A DNA stretch of 64,000 nucleotides. It comes from Terriglobia bacterium. GTDB lineage: Bacteria > Acidobacteriota > Terriglobia > Bryobacterales > Bryobacteraceae. This document shows, piece by piece, positions 54,801-64,000 of this stretch. The translations under genes were made by a program, and so were the position numbers. The notes beneath the pieces are model-generated. The model saw nothing but the letters and a program-made list of their open reading frames with translations. It searched no databases and had not been told where the DNA came from. Location: NCBI GenBank assembly GCA_025358575.1, contig JANYJA010000036.1:1-64000 (forward strand), read 5' to 3'. Position 1 is the stretch's first letter. Every line of letters begins with the position of its first letter.

Positions 54801-54963
54801 CGGCGGTGTGACTGCCCCAGTGCTATTTGCGGGCATTACCGGCGCTGGCCTTTATCAGGTCAACGTGGTAGTTCCAACCGTTCCCGATGGCGATCAAAAG
54901 GTAGTGCTCACGGTCAGTGGATTGTCTACGCCAGACAATGTCTTCGTGGCGGTCATGAAGTAA
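51804..54963 (+). pseudogene. SBBP-repeat beta-propeller surface protein, frameshifted at an A9 run
   Basis: A GTG start at 51804 has a good AGGAG site and a signal peptide. The first frame holds an N-terminal domain (LPLYFEANEGQKDAKVKF to YDFVVSPGADP) and breaks at nine adenines, 52390-52398. With eight adenines the frame would read RQKKPVIYQQIDSVRHSVPG and join the second frame that runs to 54963. That part contains about eight SBBP repeats (DSAGNAYVTGAVASGDFPTT and variants), an Ig-like domain and the C-terminal acidobacterial domain (VNGASF and SPTQLNVLTP). The joined protein has about 1050 residues and is probably exported. The A9 run could be a sequencing error, a mutation or a site of transcriptional slippage. 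Confidence 0.85.
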
Positions 54964-55100
54964 GGGTAGTTTAAAGTTCGTGGTGCAGCAGGTGAAGTTC
55001 ATCGCAACAGACAGAAGTCGGAGCATGGTCGGTAGAAGAGCTTCGTACTGCAGCCGCTTAAGCCTCCGCAGCCCACCAGAGGTCGCCGTGGATCGGCCTT

Positions 55101-55407
55101 TCATTGAGGTTGCGAGTCAGCGAGTTCAACTTCCATCGAGAGCGGCAGTTCGGGCCGCACTTCGAGACATCGGATCTCACCGGCATGCACCGTTCTCACG
55201 TGGGCAAACAGGTCGATAATTTGCCGTTTGAGCAGGTACTCATCCGGGAGTCTGTGGAATTGTTAGGCTTTACGAACAGAACTTCACGCCCCCCACGGTC
55301 CTGGGCCACGGATTGAGCACCAGTTCACCCGAGTCAATCCGCAGCCACTCGAAGCGCCCGTAAGCCAAGTTGCTGCATAGCTGCCACGAATCGGTTCTCC
55401 GACGGCA
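55101..55407 (-). pseudogene. Decayed gene remnant, family not recognised
   Basis: The 54964-55507 interval has no intact gene. On the minus strand three short frames read like one eroded protein: LPSENRFVAAMQQL, then LAYGRFEWLRIDSGELVLNP with a Trp-Pro continuation, and DEYLLKRQIIDLFAHVRTVH followed by AGEIRCLEVRPELPLSMEVE, ending at a stop at 55101-55103. The parts lie in different frames, so at least two frameshifts are present. The rest of the interval shows nothing. Confidence 0.5.
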
Positions 55408-55507
55408 GCAGACCATAGGTTGAGCTTAGGCACTCGCTGTTTAAAGACGCGCGCTATCCATCCTCTCCAGAGCAAGGGCGCTAGACTGGTGTGCGGATGT
55501 GTTTTTT

Positions 55508-55863
55508 ATGAAGATAGCGCTAAATCTTTTGACACTTATTTTACTGCTGGGTTGTTCGGCTTTTGCCGCTGAAAAACTTGGCTGGGCGCAAATAGCGACA
55601 GCAAGTGCGGCGCCAAGCACATGACGTGTGCGGAGCACGGGGCCAAGATGTTGAACCGCGAATGCACCGAAGCCTGTATCAAAGGCGGCGCGAAATATGT
55701 TTTCGCAAGCAGAGGCAGGATCTACCAAATCGAAAACCAGGACTATGCAGGATTTCCGGAGCAAGCCGGGCACACGGTCAAACTGACCGGCGAGATGACC
55801 GGGGCTTCTATCAAAGTTTCCAACATGGCAATGCCCGTAAGGAAAAGGAAGAACATAGCGTAG
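55508..55863 (+). pseudogene. Second DUF5818-like gene copy, frameshifted
   Basis: The ATG at 55508 encodes a signal peptide like that of the copy at 9565-9918 and then breaks at AEK. One extra A in the GAAAAAC run would restore TWLGANSDSKCGAKHM, after which the frame matches the paralogue (EHGAKMLNRECTEACIKGGA, KYVFASRGRIYQIENQDYAG) to the stop at 55861-55863. It looks like a recently broken duplicate or a base-calling error. Confidence 0.8.
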
Positions 55864-55901
55864 TAACAGGGGCACAAAAAACACGCGTGCCGGCCCAAGT
55901 C

Positions 55902-57380
55902 ATGCCAGTCGCCATAGTTGGAGCTACCGGTTATATTGGCGGACGTTTAACTCGAAGGTTAATCGAAACCGGCCATCGCGTCCGATGTCTCGCGCGTTCG
56001 CCCGAAAAGCTCCAAGGCCGCGACTGGGCCTCGCACGCATTGCTTGAAGTCCGGCAAACCACCCTTACGGACGCCGATTCACTCACCCGTAATCTCGAGG
56101 GTTGCGAGGCAGCATTTTACCTGGTGCACTCCATGAACTCGGCGTGGGCCCAGTATGCGGAGCACGACCGCCAACTTGCCGTGCAGTTTGCCTTGTCTGC
56201 TCGTCGTGCGGGCACAGCGCGCATTATTTATTTGGGTGGCCTCGGTGAAACCGGCCCGAATTTGAGCCCGCACCTGTCATCGCGCCGTGAGGTCGAGGTG
56301 GCACTGGCGGCGACGGGCGTGCCTGTCACCGTTCTGCGCGCTGCGATGATCATTGGTTCGGGATCGGCATCTTTTGAAATCCTCCGCTACCTTGTAGAAC
56401 GCTTGCCGGTGATGATTACTCCGAAGTGGGTAAACACTCCCTGCCAGCCGATCGCGGTGGAAAATGTGATCGGCTACCTTGTCGGCGTTCTTGCCAGACC
56501 GGAAACCGCCGGTGGCGTGTTCGACATTGGTGGCCAGGACGTTTTGTGTTACCGCGAGATTATGCGGATTATGGCGGAGGAACTCGGCCTAAAAAGCCGC
56601 TGGGTAATTCCGGTTCCGGTGTTGACCCCGCGTCTGAGTTCTTACTGGATACACCTGGTGACACCCTTGAGCCACGCTATTGCTAAGCCCTTGGCCGAAG
56701 GGCTAAAGAATCCGGTCGTGTGCCGCGATGATCGAATAACGCATTTGATCCCGCAGGAACTCCTGACGGTGCGCCAATCCGTTCGTGCCGCGCTGAGCCA
56801 AATGGCGGAACACGGCGTGGAGACGAATTGGGCCATGGCGGGTCCAATCCCCGGCGACCCGGATTGGGCAGGTGGCAAAGTGTTTAGCGATACGCGCCGC
56901 ATCACCATGCAAGCGCCAGATTGGGCTGTATTTCGCGCCGTCTGTCGGATTGGTGGCGCAAATGGGTGGTACTCGGCAGACTGGCTTTGGGTACTTCGAG
57001 GGTGGTTGGATCTGCTGGCTGGCGGACCGGGACTGCGCCGAGGCCGACGCCATCCAGAGCAAATTAGTTATGGGGAAGCCTTGGATTTCTGGCGTGTGGT
57101 GGACCTCAAACAGGATCGGCGGTTGGCTCTGCGCGCCGAAATGAAACTGCCGGGCGAAGCTTTGCTTGAATTTGGAATCGAGCCCGTGGATGCCAGTCAT
57201 TGCACTCTGCAGCAGGCAGCCCTGTTCCGACCTCGCGGACTGTTTGGCTTATTTTATTGGTACGCGGTAGCGCCACTGCACCACATTGTTTTCGGCAGAA
57301 TGCTACGCGGCATCCAGGCCGAGGCGAATCGCATTGCCTGCGGCCCCGCGCGTTTAAACCGCGCAACACTGAGGAGATAG
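55902..57380 (+). CDS. SDR-family NAD(P)-binding oxidoreductase with DUF2867 domain
   Basis: From ATG 55902 (GTG 55887 is an alternative) the product has 492 residues. The N-terminal part is an atypical short-chain dehydrogenase with the nucleotide motif VAIVGATGYIGGRLTRRL and YLVHSMNS and IIYLGGLGE. The C-terminal part (about 320-480) is a DUF2867 domain ending LFGLFYWYAVAPLHHIVF. Proteins of this architecture are common, but their substrates are unknown. It is convergent with the remnant at 57536. Confidence 0.9.
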   Translation: MPVAIVGATGYIGGRLTRRLIETGHRVRCLARSPEKLQGRDWASHALLEVRQTTLTDADSLTRNLEGCEAAFYLVHSMNSAWAQYAEHDRQLAVQFALSARRAGTARIIYLGGLGETGPNLSPHLSSRREVEVALAATGVPVTVLRAAMIIGSGSASFEILRYLVERLPVMITPKWVNTPCQPIAVENVIGYLVGVLARPETAGGVFDIGGQDVLCYREIMRIMAEELGLKSRWVIPVPVLTPRLSSYWIHLVTPLSHAIAKPLAEGLKNPVVCRDDRITHLIPQELLTVRQSVRAALSQMAEHGVETNWAMAGPIPGDPDWAGGKVFSDTRRITMQAPDWAVFRAVCRIGGANGWYSADWLWVLRGWLDLLAGGPGLRRGRRHPEQISYGEALDFWRVVDLKQDRRLALRAEMKLPGEALLEFGIEPVDASHCTLQQAALFRPRGLFGLFYWYAVAPLHHIVFGRMLRGIQAEANRIACGPARLNRATLRR

Positions 57381-57535
57381 ACCGGAACGTTTCGTCTAAA
57401 CCAGTCGCGATTTTTTCGCATCGCAGAGGGCTACGACGCCAACGTGTGCCTTGCACGCTCATTCGCAAATCGTTGCTGCCCACCAGCCCTGGACGAATGT
57501 TCTACGCGTGTGGGACCAATCGGGCGGTGTTGGCA

Positions 57536-57715
57536 TTACTTTGTGTACCGGGGCAGAACGTGTTTGACGGCGAGCGGGGCGGAATCCACTTCGCCGACAC
57601 CGGTGACACCGGCGTCGGTGTGGATCTTGACGATGAGAGCGTCCTGCCCGCTGTCAGTTTGCTCTTTTACATCAGGCAGGCGGACGTAGATTGCTTCTAC
57701 ATCGGTGATTTTCAT
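57536..57715 (-). pseudogene. Truncated enolase-superfamily (mandelate racemase-like) N-terminus
   Basis: An ATG at 57715, nine bases after the DUF1501 stop, begins MKITDVEAIYVRLPD and continues QDALIVKIHTDAGVTGVGEV and DSAPLAVKHVL, the typical capping domain of mandelate racemase/muconate lactonizing enzymes. It stops at codon 60 (TAA 57538-57536), and no downstream barrel domain is found before the convergent SDR gene. The rest has been deleted. The intact gene probably followed DUF1501 in an operon. Confidence 0.75.
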
Positions 57716-57724
57716 GCGGAGGCG

Positions 57725-59209
57725 CTAAGACAGAATTTCATTGACGATGCGGCAATCGAATACGGAAGTAAGTTTATCTTTTAAGCCGTTTTGATCGAAT
57801 ACGAGGCGCTGATAATCCATGCCGAGCAGATGGAGAATGGTCGCGTGCCAATCGGTGACGCTAACTTTGTTTTCGACGGCCTCGTGGCCTAACTCATCGG
57901 TTGCGCCGTAGACAGTGCCAGCCTTGATACCGGCGCCTGCCATCCAAAGCGTAAAGGCGCTGGGGTTGTGATCGCGGCCGGCGGTCTCCATGCCGTTCTC
58001 CATCTGGGCGATGGGCATGCGGCCGAATTCCCCGCCCCAGATCACGAGAGTGTCTTTAAGCAGGCCGCGTCGCTTGAGATCCTTAACGAGCGCGGCAACC
58101 GGCTTATCCGTGCGGGCGCTGGCCGCCTTCATATCGCGAGCGAGGAAGGTATGGTTATCCCAGATCTGGCTGTTGATAAACAACTGCACGAAACGAACGC
58201 CGCGTTCAATGAGGCGGCGGGCCATGATGCAGCGGCGGGCATAGGAATCTGTCACAGGGTCGCCGACGCCATACATCTCCAGAGTTTCCGAACTTTCTTT
58301 GGTGACGTCCAAGGCGTCACTGGCGGTCATCTGGAGGTTCGCGGCAAGCTCATAACTGGCGATGCGCGCGTCTAACTGCAACTGGTTGGGACGGGTTTTC
58401 TTGTGGATCTGGTCTAAGCGGGAAAGCAATTGCCGCCCGGCTTGCACGATCTCGCTGGTTTCGGGAGTCTCAGGGGCCAGATTCAATATCGGGCTTCCGG
58501 TAGAGCGAATACGCGTGCCCTGATAAATGGGGGGAAGGAAACCGGCTTGCCAGTTCTGCGTGCCGTTGACGGGCAACCCAAGCGGATCGTCCAAGACCAC
58601 ATAGGCGGGCAGATTCTGATTCTCCGTGCCCAGGCCGTACACGACCCAGGAACCCATGGTGGGGCGGCCGGGAATGATGCGTCCACTTTGAATCATGAAC
58701 AGCGCCGGTTCGTGATTAGGATGCATGGTGTGCATGGAGCGGATCATGGCGAGGTCATCAACCACTTCGGTGAGATGGGGCATGGCATCGGAAACCCACA
58801 TACCGGACTTGCCATGCTGACCAAACTTGAAAGGGCTGCGCATCAACCCGCCGCTTTGCTCGGGCGTGGTCAAGTCGGCCGCGACCTTGTCGAAATAGGG
58901 TTGGCCGTGATGCTTATCCAGCATGGGCTTGGGATCGAAAAGATCCATCTGGCTGGGCCCGCCGTTCATAAATAGGTGGATGATGGATTTGGCCTTGGGG
59001 GAAAAGTGCGGCACCTGCGGCTTGAGATCATACGAAGCTCTGTGGCCATCTAGTGTTGCCGGCTCGGCGGAAGCGCCATAAAGATCGCGGCTCAACACGG
59101 AGGCCAGCGCGGCGCCATAAATACCATCAGAGACACGATCGAAGAACGCCCGCCGCGAGAGCTTTGAAGCGCCCGCGGGACTGCCATGATTACATTGTTC
59201 GTGAGCCAT
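57725..59209 (-). CDS. DUF1501 protein (secreted sulfatase-like)
   Basis: The 494-residue protein has a twin-arginine export motif near its N-terminus (LSRRAFFDRV) and family motifs HLFMNGGPSQMDLFDPKP, MHTMHPNHEPALFMIQSGR and WGGEFGRMP. DUF1501 has an alkaline-phosphatase-like fold and pairs with DUF1549/DUF1553 genes in Acidobacteria and Planctomycetes, where a polysaccharide-related role is suspected but unproven. Its ATG has an AAGGA site directly after the stop of the partner gene (14-base gap). Confidence 0.93.
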   Translation of the reverse strand: MAHEQCNHGSPAGASKLSRRAFFDRVSDGIYGAALASVLSRDLYGASAEPATLDGHRASYDLKPQVPHFSPKAKSIIHLFMNGGPSQMDLFDPKPMLDKHHGQPYFDKVAADLTTPEQSGGLMRSPFKFGQHGKSGMWVSDAMPHLTEVVDDLAMIRSMHTMHPNHEPALFMIQSGRIIPGRPTMGSWVVYGLGTENQNLPAYVVLDDPLGLPVNGTQNWQAGFLPPIYQGTRIRSTGSPILNLAPETPETSEIVQAGRQLLSRLDQIHKKTRPNQLQLDARIASYELAANLQMTASDALDVTKESSETLEMYGVGDPVTDSYARRCIMARRLIERGVRFVQLFINSQIWDNHTFLARDMKAASARTDKPVAALVKDLKRRGLLKDTLVIWGGEFGRMPIAQMENGMETAGRDHNPSAFTLWMAGAGIKAGTVYGATDELGHEAVENKVSVTDWHATILHLLGMDYQRLVFDQNGLKDKLTSVFDCRIVNEILS

Positions 59210-59223
59210 GGGTATCTTTCCTT

Positions 59224-62160
59224 CTAGTCGATATAAATGAATCCGGCTGAGTTAAAGATGGTGTGGCACAGCTTCGAGAGAGCCGCGAGATCGCCATCTT
59301 TCTTAGGTTCCAGCTGCTTCAATTTCAGCAATGTCTCCAGACTTGCCTTGGCTTCTTCGGGGTTCGGGGGGCGGCCCAGCGCCAGATTATACAAATAAGT
59401 GATTTGCGCGCTTGGGTCGGAGCCCGACTCGCGCGCAACTCTTTGCGCCGTGAAGGCGGCAAGCTGTTTCACCATGGTGTTATTAGATAAGTAAAGGGCC
59501 TGAAGCGATACGGTGGATTCCGACCGCTCGATACAGTTCGGGCTCATGGGCGGCAGGTCGAAGTTATCGAGCACAGTCGGGATTTCAGAGCGGCGCTGGC
59601 TGATGTAGATGCTGCGTCGCCAGCCTTTGTCGGTCTCAATGGGCGTAACCAGGCCGTCATCGCGCACCAACACAGGCTCCGGCTTTCCAAAATGAGTCTC
59701 GTCCAAACGGCCGGCAAGAAAGGTCAGAGTATCGTTGAGAACCTCGCCCTCCATGCGCCGCAGAGGCATGCGCGAGAGCAACGTGTTATCACCATCGAGC
59801 CGCAGCGAATCCGGACTCACGGTGGAAACCTGGCGGTAGGTGCTCGAGGTCGAAATGAGCCGCTGCAACTGCTTGATGCTCCACCCTTGCCGGATGAATT
59901 CGGTAGCGAGGAAATCTAGAAGTTCCGGATTGGTTGGGGGAGTGCCCGCTTTGCCGAAGTTTCCGACGGACTTCACAATGCCTACACCGAAATGATGCTT
60001 CCAGATCCGGTTGACGATGACTCGCGAAGTAAGCGGATGTTCCTGATTGGTCAGCCACTTGGCTAACGCCAGCCGCCGACCCGTCTTTTCGCTGCCGGGC
60101 CACGGGGGTGCGACTTCATAGGTGAGTTTCGCGTTGGTGAGAACTGCCGGAGGACCGGGCTCGACGAAGGGCCCGAAGCTGGTGGGCACGCCGCGGCGCA
60201 GAAGGTAAGTGGGCGACGGGCTGCCACGATCCCAGAGAGCGCGGATTTTGGGTTCAGGAATCGCCTTGTACTCGAGTAGTTTGATTCGCTTCTCGACGGA
60301 TTCCGCTTCCTGGGCCACGGCTGGATCCTGCTTCACGTCAGCCGTATCCACTTTGAGAAGCGTCTCGAACTTCTGAGCTAGGTACCGCTGCACTTCATCC
60401 CGCTTCTCGGCGGGCGTGGCGGCCAGTTTGCGGAGATCCTCCTGCAAATCCTTAGGCTGGGATGCGATCCGCTTTTCGATTACCTTCTTTTTGAGATCTT
60501 TGAGCTTCTCGTCCCAAGCCGTTTGCACAAGCTTGATCTCGACGTCCAAGTTTTTGTTAACGAGTTCGCGCTTTCTCTCCTCTTCCAGAAGCTGCATGGG
60601 GGTGGCGCCGGGCGTCACATAAGGCAGGTACTTGCCAGGGAAATACAATCCATACTTTTCAAGCGTGAGGGGAGAGACCCAATCGTGCTCATCGAGCGCG
60701 CCCTGGAAAACAGCCTTGAAGCGATAGTAATCACGCTGCGGTAAAGGATCGTACTTGTGGTTGTGGCAACGGGCGCACTTTACGGTCAGCCCCATGACTG
60801 AGGAGCTAATGGTTTCAATTTCGTCGGCGATCACGTCGATGCGGTCATCGACAAAGTTGACCTCGCGCTCAGTGGTGGAGTCGGGAGCCATGCGAAGAAA
60901 GCCGGTCGCGATCAGGTTATCCATCAATTCCTGAGTGATGACGGGGGCGTGCTCGTAATCGGCTAGTTCGTCTCCCGCAATCTGCTCCATCAGGAATCGG
61001 TTGTAAGGCTTGTCGTCATTGAAAGCGCGAATCACGTAATCGCGATAACGAAATGCAAAAGGGCGGGGCAGGTCGGCGGAGAGCTTGCCACCTTCGGAAT
61101 CGGCGTAACCGGCCAAGTCGAGCCAGAAGCGTCCCCAGCGCTCGCCGTAGCGGGGCGACGCGAGCAAGCGATCAACGAGCTTCTCATAAGCCAGCGGATC
61201 TTTGCTGGCGACGAATTCCTTGACCTCGCCAGGCTCTGGAGGCAAGCCGGTGAGGTCAAACGAGACGCGACGAATCAAGGTTTGGCGGTCAGCTTCAGGC
61301 GAAAGTGACAGGTGCTTGGCTTCGAGCTTAGAGAGGACGAAAGCGTCGATCGGATTGCGGACACGGTCGTGATGCTGTACCTGCGGCGGCTCGGGACGGA
61401 CGGGCGTCTGGAAGGACCAGAATTGGCGATCTTTGTCCTTGACTAGCGGATCCTGCGGCGTGCCCGCCACAGCCGGAGGCGGCTCGACTTCGGGAGCGCC
61501 TTGGCGAATCCAACGGACTACTTTTTCAGTTTCGCCAGCGCTGATTGGCTTAACGCCGACCACAATGAGCTGTTGCTTGGGCGGCATTTCGCCCGCGTTG
61601 ATCCGCTTGAGCATCAGGCTCTCTTCGGGTTTTCCGAGGACGATGGCCGGCCCCGATTTACCACCTTTGAGCATGGAGGCTTTGGAGCGGAGATCGAGCC
61701 CTCCCTCTTGCCGGCGCAACCCATGACAGACTGCGCAGCGGGTGAGCAGAACGGGGATCACGTCATGCTGCGTCAGCGGGGTATTGTCTACTTTTGGCGC
61801 GGTCTTGGTAACGGATTCATCGCCGCGAATCCACGATGCGATGGTGGCCAGATCTTTGTCCGAAAGATGCGGCTTGCCAACCGGCATGGAGCCGCTCTGA
61901 ACCTTCTTAAACAGGATGCTGTCGTCCGGTTTCCCGGGAACGATGACCGGTCCAGATTCTCCGCCCTTGAGAGCCCCGTCTTCCGTGGCAAGGTTTAAAT
62001 CTTTGAGCTTGACCTGCGCGCCGTGGCAACCGGTGCAATTCGCTTGAAAAATTGGGGCAATATCTTTATCAAAGTTTACCGGTGGCTTCGCAGTTTGCGC
62101 CCAGGCCGACAGCGAAGTACCTAACGCCGCTCCAAAGAGAATGAAAAAGTTGAATTTGAT
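59224..62160 (-). CDS. Cytochrome c-DUF1549-DUF1553 protein, no standard start codon
   Basis: The main frame from 61887 down contains a CxxCH haem site (CAVCHG), a DUF1549 domain ([20 protein letters not shown], then [14 protein letters not shown]), another CxxCH ([18 protein letters not shown]), a coiled middle and a DUF1553 domain ([20 protein letters not shown], then [12 protein letters not shown]). The same frame continues upstream of 61887 with a further haem site (CTGCHG) and a signal peptide ([20 protein letters not shown]), so the real protein is longer, about 978 residues. No ATG, GTG or TTG precedes this signal peptide; ATC at 62160 or CTG at about 62175 are the only candidates. It is a periplasmic, possibly oxidative enzyme acting with DUF1501. 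Confidence 0.88.
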   Translation of the reverse strand: MKFNFFILFGAALGTSLSAWAQTAKPPVNFDKDIAPIFQANCTGCHGAQVKLKDLNLATEDGALKGGESGPVIVPGKPDDSILFKKVQSGSMPVGKPHLSDKDLATIASWIRGDESVTKTAPKVDNTPLTQHDVIPVLLTRCAVCHGLRRQEGGLDLRSKASMLKGGKSGPAIVLGKPEESLMLKRINAGEMPPKQQLIVVGVKPISAGETEKVVRWIRQGAPEVEPPPAVAGTPQDPLVKDKDRQFWSFQTPVRPEPPQVQHHDRVRNPIDAFVLSKLEAKHLSLSPEADRQTLIRRVSFDLTGLPPEPGEVKEFVASKDPLAYEKLVDRLLASPRYGERWGRFWLDLAGYADSEGGKLSADLPRPFAFRYRDYVIRAFNDDKPYNRFLMEQIAGDELADYEHAPVITQELMDNLIATGFLRMAPDSTTEREVNFVDDRIDVIADEIETISSSVMGLTVKCARCHNHKYDPLPQRDYYRFKAVFQGALDEHDWVSPLTLEKYGLYFPGKYLPYVTPGATPMQLLEEERKRELVNKNLDVEIKLVQTAWDEKLKDLKKKVIEKRIASQPKDLQEDLRKLAATPAEKRDEVQRYLAQKFETLLKVDTADVKQDPAVAQEAESVEKRIKLLEYKAIPEPKIRALWDRGSPSPTYLLRRGVPTSFGPFVEPGPPAVLTNAKLTYEVAPPWPGSEKTGRRLALAKWLTNQEHPLTSRVIVNRIWKHHFGVGIVKSVGNFGKAGTPPTNPELLDFLATEFIRQGWSIKQLQRLISTSSTYRQVSTVSPDSLRLDGDNTLLSRMPLRRMEGEVLNDTLTFLAGRLDETHFGKPEPVLVRDDGLVTPIETDKGWRRSIYISQRRSEIPTVLDNFDLPPMSPNCIERSESTVSLQALYLSNNTMVKQLAAFTAQRVARESGSDPSAQITYLYNLALGRPPNPEEAKASLETLLKLKQLEPKKDGDLAALSKLCHTIFNSAGFIYID

Positions 62161-62220
62161 GCCTGATGTGATCAGATGAGCAACCTATTCTTACAGCTTA
62201 ATCCAGCGCGGGGCGGCGGA

Positions 62221-64000
62221 TCAAAAGATTAAGCGCAGACCGAGCTGAATCTCGCGCGGATCGAAAAGCGTGCTGGTCGAAACGCCGAAGCCGGGGCTGG
62301 TTAAAGTGCGGTTCGGGGCCGAGAAAGCGTGCTGGTTGAGCACGTTGAAAAACTCAGCGCGGAACTGCAGGCTGCTCTGTTCAAAAATCTTGGTATCCTT
62401 CGCCAGGGATATGTCGAAATTGCTAAACCCGGCGGATCGAAACGTATTCCGTCCCAGATTCCCAGGGTGCGCCTGAACGGTTGTGCCATTCAGGGTATCG
62501 AGCGGGACGGAGAAATACTTTCCGACAAAGCTCTGGTTGTTCCCCACAGCCTGGATGAGACTTGTGTTGTCGAGCAGAACGTCATTCGAAAAGAACTGCT
62601 CCTCGGGTCCTTGATTCCCGTGCTTCAGAGTCGGCGACGAAACCAAGTCGGGCCGAACGGTGCCGCCGCCGTAGTTATCGATTCCATACCTCTTGCTGCC
62701 GAACGGAGTCAGCACAGTAAAGGGAAAGCCGGAGCTCGCCGTGGTGATGCCCCAAAGCATCCAGCCCTGCGTGAGCCGCTTGGGGAGAGCAGGGGCAGCC
62801 TTTTCGAAAGGCAGCAGGTAAGAGAAATTGACCACGACACGATGGGGCACGTCGAAGGAAGCGCGCGCCTTCTCGCAGCGCCAACAGGTGGGGTCGTTGG
62901 CTACAAATCCGGAGTTGGCCCCGTCGCCGTTATAAACTGTGGTCGAGTTGTCGATGGCTTTGGAATACGTGTATGACAGCTGAAATGTGAGGCCGGCGGA
63001 GGTGGTGGTTTTGCGGAATACGGTCTGCAGCGAATGATACGTGGAATGGGCGTGATTATCCGTAAGCTGGAATTCGCTGAGACTTGGATTGACGGCCGTG
63101 TAGACGGCGATGGAGGGATCGGCACCCACGTAACCGTTGGGAAATTGCGAACCGTACAAACTGACTGCGTTGTTGAAAACCCACCCGGCCTGCAGGAAAG
63201 TGTTCCAGGGCAGCTCGCGCTCGACGGTGAAGTTGCCGCTGAGTGTGTAACCGTTGTGGTAATTGGTGGTGGTCAGATTCGTAAGCAGACCTGGATACGG
63301 CGTTAGGTCGACGGGCGTGTTTGGCGGCACTTTCTTCGAATTACCACCCTGGGGGACCTGATTTCCTTTGAGATCGAGAATAGGAGGTAAGCTGAGCGGC
63401 CTCGGTGCCGCGGTGAAGGTTAGATTCGGCGCGGCGCTGGTTCCCGAAAACGGAAAGTTGAAGCCTTGCTGATCGGCGGTTTGCGAGAGCGGCAGATTGG
63501 TGAAGATGGCAAAGCCGCCGCGAACCACGGTTTTGGCCGCAGCGCGGAAAGCGAAACCGATGCGCGGCGCGAAGCCCTTGTAATCCTCGTTGTAAATCGG
63601 CTGCGGGTTTAAGACCAATCGGCGGAACAACGATTTATCCGGCAAGAAATTGGGGCTGTCGATGATTCCCGCCAGCCGGTTGCCGGTCTCGTAGGGAACG
63701 CTGTTGTATTCGTAGCGCAAACCGAGATTCACGGTAAGACGCGGGGAGAATTTGTAATCGTCCTGGAACCATCCGGCCCAATGATAGCGGCGCATGGAGA
63801 AGGGCGCGAAGCCGCCGGACGAAGGGCCGAAACCGGGATAACTGACGCTGCGCTGATAGAACTGGCTGATTCCGGTCATGAAACTTATGAGTGCGCTCGG
63901 GCTTGGGTCGCCAGCGTTGAGGCTGTGGATGCCATCCGTCGCAGGAATCGCGACGGGAAGAGGCGAGCCGGATGCGAACGTATATGTCCCGTTCGGACCG
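62221..64000 (-). CDS. TonB-dependent receptor (Oar-like), C-terminal part (runs off window)
   Basis: The frame is open from the window edge to the stop at 62221, giving about 592 residues of an outer-membrane beta-barrel. Motifs include WFQDDYKFSPRLTVNLGLRY, GFAPRIGFAFRAAAKTVVRG, FQLSYTYSKAIDNST and the terminal QFRAEFFNVLNQHAFSAPN with FDPREIQLGLRLIF ending in Phe. This is the acidobacterial Oar/CarboxypepD_reg type, whose N-terminal plug lies beyond the window. It imports large ligands or takes part in adhesion; the ligand is unknown. It lies upstream of the DUF1549/1553 gene on the same strand, so the genes may be a nutrient-use cluster. Confidence 0.93.
   Translation of the reverse strand, partial: GPNGTYTFASGSPLPVAIPATDGIHSLNAGDPSPSALISFMTGISQFYQRSVSYPGFGPSSGGFAPFSMRRYHWAGWFQDDYKFSPRLTVNLGLRYEYNSVPYETGNRLAGIIDSPNFLPDKSLFRRLVLNPQPIYNEDYKGFAPRIGFAFRAAAKTVVRGGFAIFTNLPLSQTADQQGFNFPFSGTSAAPNLTFTAAPRPLSLPPILDLKGNQVPQGGNSKKVPPNTPVDLTPYPGLLTNLTTTNYHNGYTLSGNFTVERELPWNTFLQAGWVFNNAVSLYGSQFPNGYVGADPSIAVYTAVNPSLSEFQLTDNHAHSTYHSLQTVFRKTTTSAGLTFQLSYTYSKAIDNSTTVYNGDGANSGFVANDPTCWRCEKARASFDVPHRVVVNFSYLLPFEKAAPALPKRLTQGWMLWGITTASSGFPFTVLTPFGSKRYGIDNYGGGTVRPDLVSSPTLKHGNQGPEEQFFSNDVLLDNTSLIQAVGNNQSFVGKYFSVPLDTLNGTTVQAHPGNLGRNTFRSAGFSNFDISLAKDTKIFEQSSLQFRAEFFNVLNQHAFSAPNRTLTSPGFGVSTSTLFDPREIQLGLRLIF

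Noticed and set aside
57200-57784. Plus-strand frame of 194 residues overlapping the SDR gene end
   Set aside because: Its second half is antisense to the truncated enolase-superfamily gene and its first half overlaps the SDR gene in another frame.

Overview
The window looks like a piece of an Acidobacteriota chromosome, most likely of the Solibacter/Bryobacterales type. This is inferred from gene content: a cytochrome c/DUF1549/DUF1553 gene paired with a DUF1501 gene, an Oar-like TonB receptor, an SBBP beta-propeller protein with the C-terminal domain typical of this group, DUF5818 proteins, and many secreted or Ig-rich proteins. I recognised no rRNA, tRNA or CRISPR array.

Layout. 1-8.2 kb (minus): the rod-shape operon mreB-mreC-mreD-mrdA, then a frameshifted acyltransferase, rodA and the 5' part of an RNase E/G gene. 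8.4-13.5 kb: secreted proteins (a beta-propeller, DUF5818, an EXORDIUM-like protein, a GDSL hydrolase). 13.5-18.4 kb (minus): a tetR-emrB-tolC-emrA type drug efflux operon with a candidate palindromic operator. 18.5-24.8 kb: a gene for a membrane protein of about 1200 residues, cut in two by a 2,687-bp IS1-like element that has 16-bp inverted ends, an exact 8-bp target duplication and two passenger genes. 24.8-29.5 kb (minus): two thymidylate-kinase-like genes, sixA, DUF2252 and a DUF4157 putative toxin, tightly packed. 29.5-34.9 kb: an ice-binding-like PEP-CTERM protein, then ppx, two half-CHAD genes, a CMD/AhpD-like gene that appears to encode a selenoprotein through an in-frame TGA, and an eight-haem cytochrome. 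34.8-43.6 kb: M61 peptidase, FecR-domain protein, beta-helix protein, M48 peptidase and ilvE. 43.8-51.7 kb: housekeeping genes nagA, larE, ftsK, uppP, pyk and marC. 51.8-64 kb: a frameshifted SBBP gene, decayed genes, an SDR oxidoreductase, a truncated enolase-superfamily gene, DUF1501, DUF1549/1553 and a TonB receptor running off the edge.

The two most notable observations are (1) the UGA codon inside the C-P-F-UGA redox motif of the CMD-family gene, followed by a hairpin with a GGUC loop placed as in a bacterial SECIS element, and (2) the passenger-carrying IS1-like element, whose in-silico removal together with one target copy restores one continuous reading frame across the split membrane gene. 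The neighbourhood of ppx, CHAD, SixA and kinase-like genes suggests a polyphosphate or phosphate-linked module. Several surface-protein genes carry long homopolymers (T9 and T7, A9, G8). Two of these genes are frameshifted at the run, which could be sequencing error, decay or slippage-controlled expression.
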